Assembly: GCA_964572845.1 (NCBI GenBank)
Contig: CAZNFX010000003.1
Location: 186,001-250,000 of the forward strand
DNA: 64,000 nt
Source: Bin55 sp964572845
GTDB lineage: Bacteria > Pseudomonadota > Gammaproteobacteria > Pseudomonadales > Azotimanducaceae
Direction: 5' to 3'
In this document: positions 53,419 through 62,005 of the stretch, in pieces
Layout of the letters: the number at the start of each line of letters is the position of its first letter
Position numbering within the stretch: position 1 is the first letter of the stretch
Translations under genes and position numbers: made by a program
The notes under the pieces: generated by a model
What the model saw: only the letters and a program-made list of their open reading frames with translations
The model's database searches: none
Told to the model about the DNA's origin: nothing

Positions 53419-54582
53419 TCAAACCATCATCGGAGTGTCGTCCGGCTCGTCGTGACGTCCAGGATGTGCACGACGACTCAAGTCTGGATCTATGGATGTG
53501 AACCAATACTTTCCGTCTTCTCCCAACCTGCGTTCGAGTCGGTTGCGATGCAGGAGCATGTGGCAATGAGCAATAGCTTCGCCGAGCGCCATCATTTGTT
53601 GACCACCATCCAATTTCCGCTTGAATAGCACGGGTAGGAGATCGCGTGCGGTTCTAGGTTGAATGCAATGCTCCTCGATCGCAAGCATTCGATCTTCGTG
53701 GTGGTTGATTAGATCCCGCAATCGTTCTCGCAATCCGAAGAATGGAAGGTTGTGTGCTGGAAGAACAAATGTCTCGGCAGGCAAGTCTAGAAATCTGTCG
53801 TGCGACTCGATCCATACTTTGAGTGGATTGGCTTCTGGCTCCGTAGGAAAAACACTTACATTCGACGTTATTACTGGGAGGATCTGATCGCCCGAAATTA
53901 GGATCCCTCGGCTCTTGCAATGTAGACACGCGTGTTCTGGGGAGTGACCGGAGCCAACCAGCACCTGCCAGTCATGGCTTCCAATAGTCAGCACGTCACC
54001 ATGTTCCAATCGTTGAAAGGCCATAGGAAAGGAACTGTAAACACGACTGTCGTTGGACCTATTCTCCTCCTGGCGTCGAACGGAAAATCGCTTCCGCCAT
54101 TTTGCTCCTGCTTCTTGCATTGTGGCAGCATCGAAACCTGCTCTGACGTAGAACTCCATGCCTTGCCATCCTCGATTTGAGCTTGCGCCCATTGTGAACA
54201 TGGAACGAGCCTGATAGTACTCAGAACGTGTCATGTACAGTGGAATACGAAAGCGATCCACAATCATGCCCGCTTGACCAATGTGATCGGGATGCATATG
54301 CGTGCAGATGACGCCGATTACAGGCTTGTTCTTCAGGCAATTGTCAAATATGGTCCCCCAGAGGCTTCGTGTCTCCTCATTGTTCAGTCCAGTGTCAACA
54401 ACAAACCACCCATCGTCGTCTTCCAAAAGGTAGAGATTGATGTGATTCAACGATCCTCCCATAGGCATGGTGAGCCAAGCAACGCCGGGAGCGATAGAGC
54501 AAATAGTTCCCTTGGCAGGATGCTGCTTAAGAGGAAAGCGCAGATCGCGCTGGTGATTATTCTGGTGCGAAACCTGCCGCAT
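53419..54582 (-). CDS. MBL-fold metallo-hydrolase
   Basis: 387-residue metallo-beta-lactamase-fold hydrolase. The zinc-binding HxHxDH is in ICTHMHPDHIGQAG, with further ligands in SGHSPEHACLH, GDQILP and LPAHNLPFFG. The C-terminal part (FKRKLDGGQQMMALGEAIAH) is a winged-helix-like domain found in the LACTB2 and flavin-lacking MBL groups. The ATG at 54582 (MRQVSHQ) is chosen; an upstream in-frame opening adds 46 unlikely residues. It is divergent from an acyl-CoA dehydrogenase, about 160 bases apart, and probably acts on a thioester or ester; this is inference from neighbours. Confidence 0.86.
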   Translation of the reverse strand: MRQVSHQNNHQRDLRFPLKQHPAKGTICSIAPGVAWLTMPMGGSLNHINLYLLEDDDGWFVVDTGLNNEETRSLWGTIFDNCLKNKPVIGVICTHMHPDHIGQAGMIVDRFRIPLYMTRSEYYQARSMFTMGASSNRGWQGMEFYVRAGFDAATMQEAGAKWRKRFSVRRQEENRSNDSRVYSSFPMAFQRLEHGDVLTIGSHDWQVLVGSGHSPEHACLHCKSRGILISGDQILPVITSNVSVFPTEPEANPLKVWIESHDRFLDLPAETFVLPAHNLPFFGLRERLRDLINHHEDRMLAIEEHCIQPRTARDLLPVLFKRKLDGGQQMMALGEAIAHCHMLLHRNRLERRLGEDGKYWFTSIDPDLSRRAHPGRHDEPDDTPMMV

Positions 54583-54741
54583 GGGGATGGGTTCTGGGAC
54601 TCTCGAGCGACCTCGCGCACCAAGGCCACCGCAACAACGCAGTTGCACATTATAGGAGTGCGGGTAACATTTAAGTCCGCGCGGAATTGGGGTATTTCTT
54701 TTCGCCCAACCGTGCAACATGGGTGGATCGGAGACGCAGAC

Positions 54742-55998
54742 ATGCAGATGAATGTCAGACCAGTTCCCACACTGGATGATGAAGTAAACGAGGTTCGACT
54801 ATCGACAGCTGAAATAATCAACAACCACATTCTTCCTTACGAGGACAAGCTCTGGGCACGCAGATTGGATGGATCATCGCCATCACACGAAGCCCAGACA
54901 GAAGCAGCAGAGCTGCGAAGGAACGTTCAGAACGAAGTCAAGAAAGCCAAGTTGTGGGCACCCCACTTGCCTCCTGAGTTTGGCGGCATGGGGTTGAGCT
55001 TCATGCAGCACGCGTACATGAACGAAGTGCTGGCCTATGCTCCTGGGGCAGCTTCGCTGTTTGGCGTAGTCGCTCCCAACTCAGGCAATCAGAAGATCCT
55101 CGTGAAGTATGGAACTCCCGAGCAGCATCAGAAATGGCTTCTCCCCCTCACGGAAGGACGAATGCAATCCGGTTTTTCCATGACAGAACCCATGAATCCC
55201 GGATCAGACCCACGATCACTCACAACGCGTGCTGTACTCGATGGCGACGAATGGGTCATAAACGGCCACAAGTGGTTTACCTCCAACGGGCATGCCGCAG
55301 ACTTCTACATTGTGATGTGCAGAACTGCGGATCCAGACGATCCAAGTGGCGCAAACGAAAAAATGACGCAAATCATCGTTCCTCGCAAGACTCCCGGCGT
55401 CAACATCATTCGTGGTGTACCTGTATGGGGTAAACGTTCAAGCCATTGCGAAATTAAGTACGAAGACGTTCGAGTACCAAAGGAAAACCAGCTAGGACAG
55501 ACCGGAACTGGACACCAAGCAGCACAGGATCGTCTAGGTGCAGGACGGATCTACCACTGCATGAACTCTGTCGGAGCAATGTGGCGCTGCTTTGATCTGA
55601 TGGTCGATCGAATCATTAAGCGTAAGGTACACGGAGGAGAAACGTTGGAGCACAAGCAGTTCATGCAGGGATTCATTGCGGATTCCTACATGGACATTCA
55701 GTCGTCCAGACTAATGGTCGTCGATTGTGCGCAAAAGATGGAGGCGGGAGCGGATTCAAGAACCGACATCTCCTCCATCAAGGTTTACGTACCCGCGGCC
55801 TACCACCGTGTCGTCGACAGAGCCATTCAAGTGTATGGAGCAGCGGGCGTATCAGGAGACTACCCCTTCGCCGACATGTACACGGGCGCCAGAACCCTCC
55901 GCATCGCGGACGGTCCAGACGAAGTGCACAAGATCTTGATTGCAAAGAATGTACTTCGACGCTATCACGCAGGCGAGTCGTGGGATTTCGGGAATTAG
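54742..55998 (+). CDS. Acyl-CoA dehydrogenase family protein
   Basis: FAD-dependent acyl-CoA dehydrogenase, 418 residues. LWAPHLPPEFGGMGLSFMQH is the N-terminal helical domain, GRMQSGFSMTEPMNPGSDPR and VINGHKWFTSNGHAADFYIV the FAD-binding middle domain, and VYGAAGVSGDYPFADMYTGA with ADGPDEVHKILIAKNVLRR the C-terminal helices. The sequence resembles the ACAD10/11-like branch. The ATG at 54742 follows a GGAG; the ORF extends upstream through the intergenic region but that part has no family similarity. The stop overlaps a strong ribosome site for the next gene. Confidence 0.9.
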   Translation: MQMNVRPVPTLDDEVNEVRLSTAEIINNHILPYEDKLWARRLDGSSPSHEAQTEAAELRRNVQNEVKKAKLWAPHLPPEFGGMGLSFMQHAYMNEVLAYAPGAASLFGVVAPNSGNQKILVKYGTPEQHQKWLLPLTEGRMQSGFSMTEPMNPGSDPRSLTTRAVLDGDEWVINGHKWFTSNGHAADFYIVMCRTADPDDPSGANEKMTQIIVPRKTPGVNIIRGVPVWGKRSSHCEIKYEDVRVPKENQLGQTGTGHQAAQDRLGAGRIYHCMNSVGAMWRCFDLMVDRIIKRKVHGGETLEHKQFMQGFIADSYMDIQSSRLMVVDCAQKMEAGADSRTDISSIKVYVPAAYHRVVDRAIQVYGAAGVSGDYPFADMYTGARTLRIADGPDEVHKILIAKNVLRRYHAGESWDFGN

Positions 55999-56010
55999 GA
56001 GGAAGAACTG
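55997..56010 (+). promoter_or_regulatory. Shine-Dalgarno site that places a CTG start codon
   Basis: AGGAGG at 55997-56002, overlapping the acyl-CoA dehydrogenase stop, is followed by 5 bases (AAGAA) and CTG at 56008. The next ATG in frame (56068) lies 60 bases further on and has no ribosome site. The intervening codons read like the helix expected at the start of this family. Confidence 0.65.
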
Positions 56011-56712
56011 GATACGCTTGTAGCCGACATCGCAAAGTCAATTCGCAGCAACAACCCACTTCCAGTCATGCCGAAAGGCTTGACTTTAGACGAAGCATAC
56101 GCAACGCAGAAGCAGTTGGTGGATCATATCAGCGACGGTCCAACGGCCGGACTCAAAGCTGGAATGACAGCACCTGGCCCGCAAAAGCTATTCGGCCTGA
56201 CTCACCCGTTGATCGGTTCACTGTATGCGTGGGGTCGGCTTGAGTCGGGAGTCGAGTTCCCCTCCAAGCAAGGAGTAAGTCTGGAGTGCGAGATTGGGTT
56301 AATCGTCGACGAACGCGGAAATCCTACATCAGCTGGACCCGTGATCGAAATTCCCTTTCTAGCGTGGGGGAACCCAGACGATGCAAAGGGAGCAAACCTC
56401 GCAGCTATCAATGTTGGTGCGGACCGCTACATCGTTGGAGAGTTTGGTCCGGTTCGAGAGGACTACGAGTCTTTGTCGGTCAAACTTACAAGGAACGAAG
56501 AGACCGTTTGCCAAGCCAGTTTGGCTGATGCATTGGGTGGCCCTCACCGTGCGCTCGAGTGGATGCTCGAAGAAGCAAGGCACCGGCACAGAAGCATACG
56601 TGACGGAATGCTCTTGATAACCGGTGCATGCGGCGGCATCCATCCGGCAGAACCTGGACTCTACGTTGCCGACTATGGACCACTAGGATCCATAGAGTTC
56701 AGCGTAGTCTAA
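56008..56712 (+). CDS. 2-keto-4-pentenoate hydratase-like protein (MhpD/FAH fold), CTG start
   Basis: FAH-fold hydratase or decarboxylase-like protein, 234 residues. From CTG it reads MDTLVADIAKSIRSNNPLPV, then GLTLDEAYATQKQLVDHI, GLKAGMTAPGPQKLFGLTHP and VSLECEIGLIVDERGN, whose EIG glutamates bind the metal in MhpD relatives. Typical members hydrate 2-hydroxypenta-2,4-dienoate in meta-cleavage of aromatics. It follows the acyl-CoA dehydrogenase with overlapping signals, so the two are translationally linked. It is convergent with hmgA, 7 bases apart, but sits outside that operon. Confidence 0.82.
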   Translation: MDTLVADIAKSIRSNNPLPVMPKGLTLDEAYATQKQLVDHISDGPTAGLKAGMTAPGPQKLFGLTHPLIGSLYAWGRLESGVEFPSKQGVSLECEIGLIVDERGNPTSAGPVIEIPFLAWGNPDDAKGANLAAINVGADRYIVGEFGPVREDYESLSVKLTRNEETVCQASLADALGGPHRALEWMLEEARHRHRSIRDGMLLITGACGGIHPAEPGLYVADYGPLGSIEFSVV

Positions 56713-56719
56713 GCTTTCT

Positions 56720-57841
56720 TCACTCTTCGTCCGCCCGCACCCAGCTAGTGGCATAGTCGTCGATTTCGAACTCGGGTGCGCACACTTCCAGTGGATCGCG
56801 CGAGTCAACCATTACGGCAACCTCATTGGTATGGGTGTCCGGTTGCTGAAACATCCGAGTAAGAGCTCCAGGATGCGGACCGTGGGTGATTCCCCCAGGG
56901 TGGAAAGTCATCATGCCAGCGTCTATGTGGTCGCGACTGAAGAAGTCCCCATCATGGTAGAACAGCACCTCGTCATAGTCTTCATTGTTGTGAAAGAAAG
57001 GAATCTTGATCGCAGTCTCGTCCGACTCGAACGGCCGAGGCACGAATGTGCTGATCAAGAACCGATCACTCGCGAAGGTGGCATGAACCGAAGGAGGCAA
57101 ATGGTAGCGATGACTGTTGATTGGCAGAAGATCGCGAACGTTGATCCGCACCGGCGCGAGATCTCCAGTCCAACCTACCGCATCAAGTGGGTTGTAGGGA
57201 TAGGTAAGCGAAGTGACTTGTCCATGTTTCTTGACCTTAACGACCCAACTTGAATCGTCTTGTTGCGCTGAGAATCGGTCGTTAATCGTGGGCGTATCCA
57301 AGTTCGCGGGATCGAAAATGGCATGCGGGCCCAGGAGACCTCGTTCGGGAAGCTGAATCTGCGCTCCAACGGCTTCGATTAGCAAGGTTCTCACCTTCTC
57401 GGAACTCTCCAATCTCCACATCGTTCCACGTGGAACAACTATGTAGTCACCCGTTTGAACCTTTAAGTGTCCAAAATCGCAGAAGAAATCAGCTTGGCCT
57501 TCGTGAATGAAAACCGTCAGATCACCATCCGCGTCGCGACAAAGTGACGTCATCGACTCTGGCATCGTCCATACGGAGATTCGCACCGACGCATTCTGCA
57601 GAACGGTAGTTCCCTGCCAAGGATCGTCCGCCGCCACTATCCCATTGAGGTCGAATGCTCTCGGTCGCAACGGTCCATCTATGGAAACCCACCCCGTCGG
57701 TGGCTGTCGGTGGTACAAGCGTGCAGACGGTCCATTGAAACCTTCTCTGCCCAACTCGCGCTCGAACGTGCCGGAGGGAAGATCTCGATGTGCTTGTCGC
57801 GATGTTCGGCCTTGCTGCCAGGTTGCGTTAAACGGTTTCAC
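56720..57841 (-). CDS. hmgA: Homogentisate 1,2-dioxygenase, short bacterial form
   Basis: Opens the homogentisate ring in tyrosine breakdown. 373 residues starting at a GTG with GAGGAG just before it; it overlaps hppD by 14 bases. Cupin-type features: PFFHNNEDYDEVLFYHDGDF, which holds metal-ligand candidates, and FHPGGITHGPHPGAL, matching the HGP metal site of HmgA. DTHTNEVAVMVDSRDPLEV is a further conserved segment. It is shorter than human or Pseudomonas HmgA (about 430-445), as in the compact branch. Pairing with hppD makes the assignment strong. Confidence 0.9.
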   Translation of the reverse strand: MKPFNATWQQGRTSRQAHRDLPSGTFERELGREGFNGPSARLYHRQPPTGWVSIDGPLRPRAFDLNGIVAADDPWQGTTVLQNASVRISVWTMPESMTSLCRDADGDLTVFIHEGQADFFCDFGHLKVQTGDYIVVPRGTMWRLESSEKVRTLLIEAVGAQIQLPERGLLGPHAIFDPANLDTPTINDRFSAQQDDSSWVVKVKKHGQVTSLTYPYNPLDAVGWTGDLAPVRINVRDLLPINSHRYHLPPSVHATFASDRFLISTFVPRPFESDETAIKIPFFHNNEDYDEVLFYHDGDFFSRDHIDAGMMTFHPGGITHGPHPGALTRMFQQPDTHTNEVAVMVDSRDPLEVCAPEFEIDDYATSWVRADEE

Positions 57842-58877
57842 GTAGTACTCCTCGCCTTTGCTGATCGCGTTCGATACTCTCAAACAACGCTTGGAAATTG
57901 CCTTCGCCGAAGCCTTTGTTCCCCAAGCGTTGGATGATCTCGAAGAAGATTGGTCCAACCATGTCCTGAGTAAATATCTGCAGCAAGAATCCTTCCTCGG
58001 GCGAACCGTCAATGAGTATTTGCCGCTCCTGCATCGCTTGAACATCCTGGCCGTGATCCTTTACTCGATCCTCAAGCATTTCGTAGTACGTGTCCGGCGT
58101 CGACTGAAACTCGACACCATTGCCTCGCAACCTGTCGACTGCCGAGTAAATGTCGTCTGTGTGCAGCGCTATGTGCTGTATTCCTTCACCGTGGTAGCGT
58201 TGCAGAAATTCCTCGATTTGCGATTGATCGTCAGCAGATTCATTCAATGGAATGCGAACCTTGCCGCACGCTCCAGTCATCGCCTTGGATACCAGTCCTG
58301 TTTGGGCACCATGGATCTGAAACCGTTGAGCTTCGTGAAAATCAAACACGTGCTCATAGAAATCTGCGAGTTTGCTCAAATTTCCTCGTTCTAAGTTGTG
58401 GGTCAAGTGATCGATATGAGAAAGAGGTCCACCCGAACCTTCATCACGAGCAGAGTCCAGCACAAAATCCACGTCGTAGATAGTCTTGTCTCCATAGCGG
58501 TCAACCAAATAGATGAGGGAGCCACCTACCCCGGCAACTGCAGGTATTGCTAACTCCATCGGTCCAACGTCGCATTCGACCGTCGTTGCCCCTCGTTCAA
58601 CGGCAAGCTCCAACGCACGTTCTGCATCCAGCACCCGAAACGCCATTGCATTCGCCGAGTCGCCATGCTGTTTCGCAAAGGAAGCAGCGGGACTGTTTGG
58701 TTCACGGTTCAATATAAAGTGAATATCGTTTTGCCGGAAAAGCTGTACTTCTTTTCGACGGTGCGTGCCGATAAGCGAAAAGCCAAGCTTTTCGAATCCC
58801 TCCCGCAAACGATCAGGGTCCGGGCTTGTAAACTCAACGAATTCGAAACCATCCGTTCCAATGAGATTGTTGGTCAT
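57828..58877 (-). CDS. hppD: 4-hydroxyphenylpyruvate dioxygenase
   Basis: Converts 4-hydroxyphenylpyruvate to homogentisate using Fe(II) and oxygen. 349 residues, usual bacterial length. The iron ligands are expected in SHIDHLTHNL, GIQHIALHTDDIYSAVDRL and IFFEIIQRLGNKGFGEGNFQ (the final Glu). FVEFTSPDPDRLREGFEKLG is the standard N-terminal opening. It precedes hmgA with overlapping ends, a two-gene tyrosine operon, and is divergent from a MarR regulator gene across 41 bases containing a palindrome. Confidence 0.95.
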   Translation of the reverse strand: MTNNLIGTDGFEFVEFTSPDPDRLREGFEKLGFSLIGTHRRKEVQLFRQNDIHFILNREPNSPAASFAKQHGDSANAMAFRVLDAERALELAVERGATTVECDVGPMELAIPAVAGVGGSLIYLVDRYGDKTIYDVDFVLDSARDEGSGGPLSHIDHLTHNLERGNLSKLADFYEHVFDFHEAQRFQIHGAQTGLVSKAMTGACGKVRIPLNESADDQSQIEEFLQRYHGEGIQHIALHTDDIYSAVDRLRGNGVEFQSTPDTYYEMLEDRVKDHGQDVQAMQERQILIDGSPEEGFLLQIFTQDMVGPIFFEIIQRLGNKGFGEGNFQALFESIERDQQRRGVLRETV

Positions 58878-58885
58878 AGCTCTCT

Positions 58886-58896
58886 TTGACTGTCAA
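58886..58896. promoter_or_regulatory. Palindrome in the hppD/marR divergent promoter, likely MarR operator
   Basis: TTGACTGTCAA is a perfect 11-base palindrome in the 41-base gap. On the plus strand TTGACT (58886-58891), 16 bases and TATAGT (58908-58913) form a promoter for marR. On the minus strand TTGATT, 17 bases and TATATT form a promoter for hppD. A repressor bound here would cover both. Confidence 0.55.
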
Positions 58897-58918
58897 TTAC
58901 ATGTGAATATAGTTGCAA

Positions 58919-59374
58919 ATGAAACAAAAATCAACTTTGACCCTTCAAGAGTTTCTGCCCTACAGGCTCTCGGTGCTAACCAACTCGGTCAGTGCACTGA
59001 TTGCTACTAGCTATAGTGAGTCGTTTGGAATCCGCATCCCAGAGTGGCGTGCCATAGCGGTACTTGGTGAATCTCCAGGAATTACAAGTAGCCAAATCGT
59101 ACAAAGAACGGCCATGGACAAGGTTTCGGTGTCTCGAACAGTTCAAAGTCTTACGACCAAGAAGCTTATATACAAGAGGTCCTCTGCTACGGATCGCCGA
59201 GTTTCTCATCTGCGTTTGACAAGCAAGGGAAGGAATGTGTACGAACAGATTGTCCCGATGGCGTTGGAATTTGAACGCAAGTTCCTTAGAGCTCTAAGTT
59301 CACAGGAGCAGGTAGTCCTCGATAGGTTGATCCACAAGCTGCAAGAAAGTGTGAATGGTTTGCGCTCTCTCTGA
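58919..59374 (+). CDS. MarR-family transcriptional regulator
   Basis: 151-residue winged-helix dimer. IPEWRAIAVLGESPGITSSQ, the recognition region MDKVSVSRTVQSLTTKKLIY, and the wing RRVSHLRLTSKGRN are typical. It is divergent from hppD-hmgA, so it probably represses that operon and responds to homogentisate or a related acid, as HmgR and HpaR relatives do. The -10 of its promoter lies within 6 bases of the ATG, so the mRNA may be almost leaderless; a TTG two codons earlier falls in the -10 box. Target and ligand are inferred from position. Confidence 0.88.
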   Translation: MKQKSTLTLQEFLPYRLSVLTNSVSALIATSYSESFGIRIPEWRAIAVLGESPGITSSQIVQRTAMDKVSVSRTVQSLTTKKLIYKRSSATDRRVSHLRLTSKGRNVYEQIVPMALEFERKFLRALSSQEQVVLDRLIHKLQESVNGLRSL

Positions 59375-59496
59375 ACTGCATTAGCACAAACTGTGATTCT
59401 CGAGTGCGTCGCTTGTATCATGCAAAGCTATTTTGTTGCGGCTTCGCAATTCTTGCAGCAGACACTTCATTGAATACCCCTTACTAGGAGTCAACA

Positions 59497-61827
59497 TTGA
59501 AACCGTTAGAGTCATATCGCGTCGTAGAGCTTGGCATTGGACCCGTAACTGGTCTAGCCGGCATGGTGCTCGCGGACTTTGGTGCGGATTTGGTGAAGAT
59601 CGACCCTCCTGGCGGCGATCCATTTGCCTCCATGCCGTCTTCTCGTCTCTGGACTCGGGGAAAACGCCGTGTGACAGTGAATTTGCAAGATGCCAACAGT
59701 CTCGAGCAATTGCGTTCTCTGATTATTGATTCCGCGGACGGCGTCATGACTACTCTAGGCGCGAAAAAACGAGAGAGATTGGGCTTGGACGTCGAATCAC
59801 TCCAAAAAATTAGGCCCGATCTGGTCTATGGAACGGTATCGGGATTTGGCGAGAAGGGACCCTATTCCCACTATCCAGGATACGAAGCACTAGTAGCTGC
59901 AAAATCCGGTCGAATGATGAATTTTGCGGGAGTCGCCAATCGCGATGGGCCAAATTACTCAGCGCTGCAAGTTGGAATCCATGCGACTTCGCAGACCTTG
60001 GCAGCAGGAATGCTGAGCTCCCTCGACTGCCGGCGACGAACTGGGAAAGGTTTGTCCTTTGAGACTTCTCTATTGCGAGGCATGATTCCCTATGAGATGG
60101 GAGTGTCCGCAATGACTCAGCTCTACGACAAGGGAATCGTACCGCGTCCCAAAATGGAACGAGACAGATCTCTGTCGATGCCCACTCTCAACTATCACCC
60201 AGTGCGTACAAAGGATGGCAAGTGGCTGCAAATGGGAAACCTCTTGCCGCACATGCTGGACAACTTCTTCCGAGCAAGTGGATTCGACTATGTCTTTTCG
60301 GATCCAAAGTACAAGGGGGACCCTTTCCATTGGGATCGAGAGGTATTGGAGGAATTTCGTGACACGATGCTGGAACACATGCAAACGCGAACCCTCAATG
60401 AGTGGATGGATCACTACGTCTCAGACGGCCAAGTCGCTGCTCATCCCTATCAGACCTCGCAGGAAGCCCTCGACGACCCTGATGTTGTACAGAATGGACA
60501 TGTAGTCGTAAATGAGGAGTGCAAACAACTAGGATTGCTCGCAAATTTGACCAAGACGCCCGGAAGAGTTGGCACCCCTGTGATTGATGTCACTTTCAGC
60601 GACTTGGAAGGACGAAGGCCATCTGCTACAAAGCAATTGGCCGAAACTCCCGCTCGTCCATTGGAAGGAATCACAGTAGTAGAGAGTGCAACGATTATTG
60701 CCGCTCCGCTGGCCGCCTCGACACTTGCCGACTTAGGTGCTCGGGTGATCAAAATCGAACCTCCAGCAGGCGATCCTTTCAGAGGCATGATGCGAGCACT
60801 CGGTGCATCAAAGTGCAATACAGGGAAAGAGTCGATTTGCATCGACCTCAAGTCAAGAGAAGGGCAGGAAATTGCTCAACGCCTGGCAACCAACGCGGAC
60901 ATACTTGTCCACAATTACCGCATGGGTGTGCCCGAAAAACTTGGAATCGGTTACGACGCCCTTTCCAAAATCAACCCTCAATTGGTCTATATCTCAGCCA
61001 ACGGCTATGGTCCAAGCGGTCCCGGTGCCAAGCGGCCATCAACTCACCCAATACCCGGTGCCGCTCTCGGGGGAGTTGTATGGCAAATTGGCGGGATTCC
61101 GGATTCGTCCGAGCAACTCGATAATTCCGAAATCCGGGACTTGGCACGAAAACTGCTTCGCGCCAATGAGGTGAATCCTGATCCCAACACGTCCATGGTT
61201 ATTGCTACAACTGCAATCCTGGGTCTGTGTGCGCGCAACGCACTAGGCCATGGTCAGAAAATCTTCGTCGACATGTTTGGAGCCAACGCCTACGCCAATT
61301 GGGACGACTTCATTGCTTATCCAGGAAAACCATCTCGACCGGAAATTGACTCCAACGCATATGGACTCGGAGCGCTCTATCGTCTGTACAAGACTCAAGA
61401 CGGTTGGGTTTTCCTGGCTGTTGTTTCCGACAAGGAAAGAAAGCTGTTTTCCGAACATATGCATGTCGACCTCGAACAAGACGATTTGGTCGAAACACTT
61501 GAACGAGTCTTTCTAACCGACTCGACGATTGCATGGGAGACTAGGCTCACTGCAGTCGGCATCGGCTGTGTTGAAGCAAGTGGCAAGGTTCCCCCCACCT
61601 TCTTCATGGACAACGAGCATGTCGCAGCCGAGGGCATCCTGGTCGACGCGGTGCATCCCGAGTGGGGCAATTACAAACGGCTTGGTCCCATGTCTGTATT
61701 TGACAATGGACCCTATCCTGGGACCGAAGCCGCGGGCGGATCGTCCATTGACCTACTTATCGAATTCGGCTACGACGAAGCCCAGATCGAGCAATTGCTC
61801 GATCAAAAGGTCGTGCGTGCTGCATAG
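59497..61827 (+). CDS. Two-domain CaiB/BaiF CoA-transferase
   Basis: 776 residues, two family III CoA-transferase domains in tandem (about 1-380 and 386-776), each with ELGIGPVTGLAGMVLADFGA or VVESATIIAAPLAASTLADLGA and a following KIDPPGGDPF or KIEPPAGDPF. The nucleophilic Asp is expected in a D-x-A-T-G-like context: the first half has isoleucine there (I161 in LQVGIHATSQ), while the second half has PDPNTSMVIATTAILGL with the Asp in place. So only the second half is likely catalytic. The TTG start follows AGGAG at good spacing. It is rightward after marR; possible link to homogentisate products or to isoprenoid acids is unproven. Confidence 0.88.
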   Translation: MKPLESYRVVELGIGPVTGLAGMVLADFGADLVKIDPPGGDPFASMPSSRLWTRGKRRVTVNLQDANSLEQLRSLIIDSADGVMTTLGAKKRERLGLDVESLQKIRPDLVYGTVSGFGEKGPYSHYPGYEALVAAKSGRMMNFAGVANRDGPNYSALQVGIHATSQTLAAGMLSSLDCRRRTGKGLSFETSLLRGMIPYEMGVSAMTQLYDKGIVPRPKMERDRSLSMPTLNYHPVRTKDGKWLQMGNLLPHMLDNFFRASGFDYVFSDPKYKGDPFHWDREVLEEFRDTMLEHMQTRTLNEWMDHYVSDGQVAAHPYQTSQEALDDPDVVQNGHVVVNEECKQLGLLANLTKTPGRVGTPVIDVTFSDLEGRRPSATKQLAETPARPLEGITVVESATIIAAPLAASTLADLGARVIKIEPPAGDPFRGMMRALGASKCNTGKESICIDLKSREGQEIAQRLATNADILVHNYRMGVPEKLGIGYDALSKINPQLVYISANGYGPSGPGAKRPSTHPIPGAALGGVVWQIGGIPDSSEQLDNSEIRDLARKLLRANEVNPDPNTSMVIATTAILGLCARNALGHGQKIFVDMFGANAYANWDDFIAYPGKPSRPEIDSNAYGLGALYRLYKTQDGWVFLAVVSDKERKLFSEHMHVDLEQDDLVETLERVFLTDSTIAWETRLTAVGIGCVEASGKVPPTFFMDNEHVAAEGILVDAVHPEWGNYKRLGPMSVFDNGPYPGTEAAGGSSIDLLIEFGYDEAQIEQLLDQKVVRAA

Positions 61828-62005
61828 ACCAATGCTGACAGGAGGCTGACGAGTCAGGTCACGGCTGCCCACTCTCAAGAGTTGTACTCAAGAACTGGTT
61901 GGCATCAACTTGCGTTTCTGCAACAGCACCCCTGGCCAAGACTATGCCAGTTCGAGTGAATGGTTCGCGAAAGCCAGTTCCCATCAATAGCTGTACAAGC
62001 GCTTG

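Noticed and set aside
54274..54741. Upstream extension of the acyl-CoA dehydrogenase frame
   Set aside because: No acyl-CoA dehydrogenase similarity and it is antisense to the MBL gene; the ATG at 54742 begins the family sequence.
59497..61827. Frameshift joining two separate CoA-transferase genes
   Set aside because: The two domains are in one uninterrupted frame with a normal linker and no internal ribosome site, so this is a true fusion.
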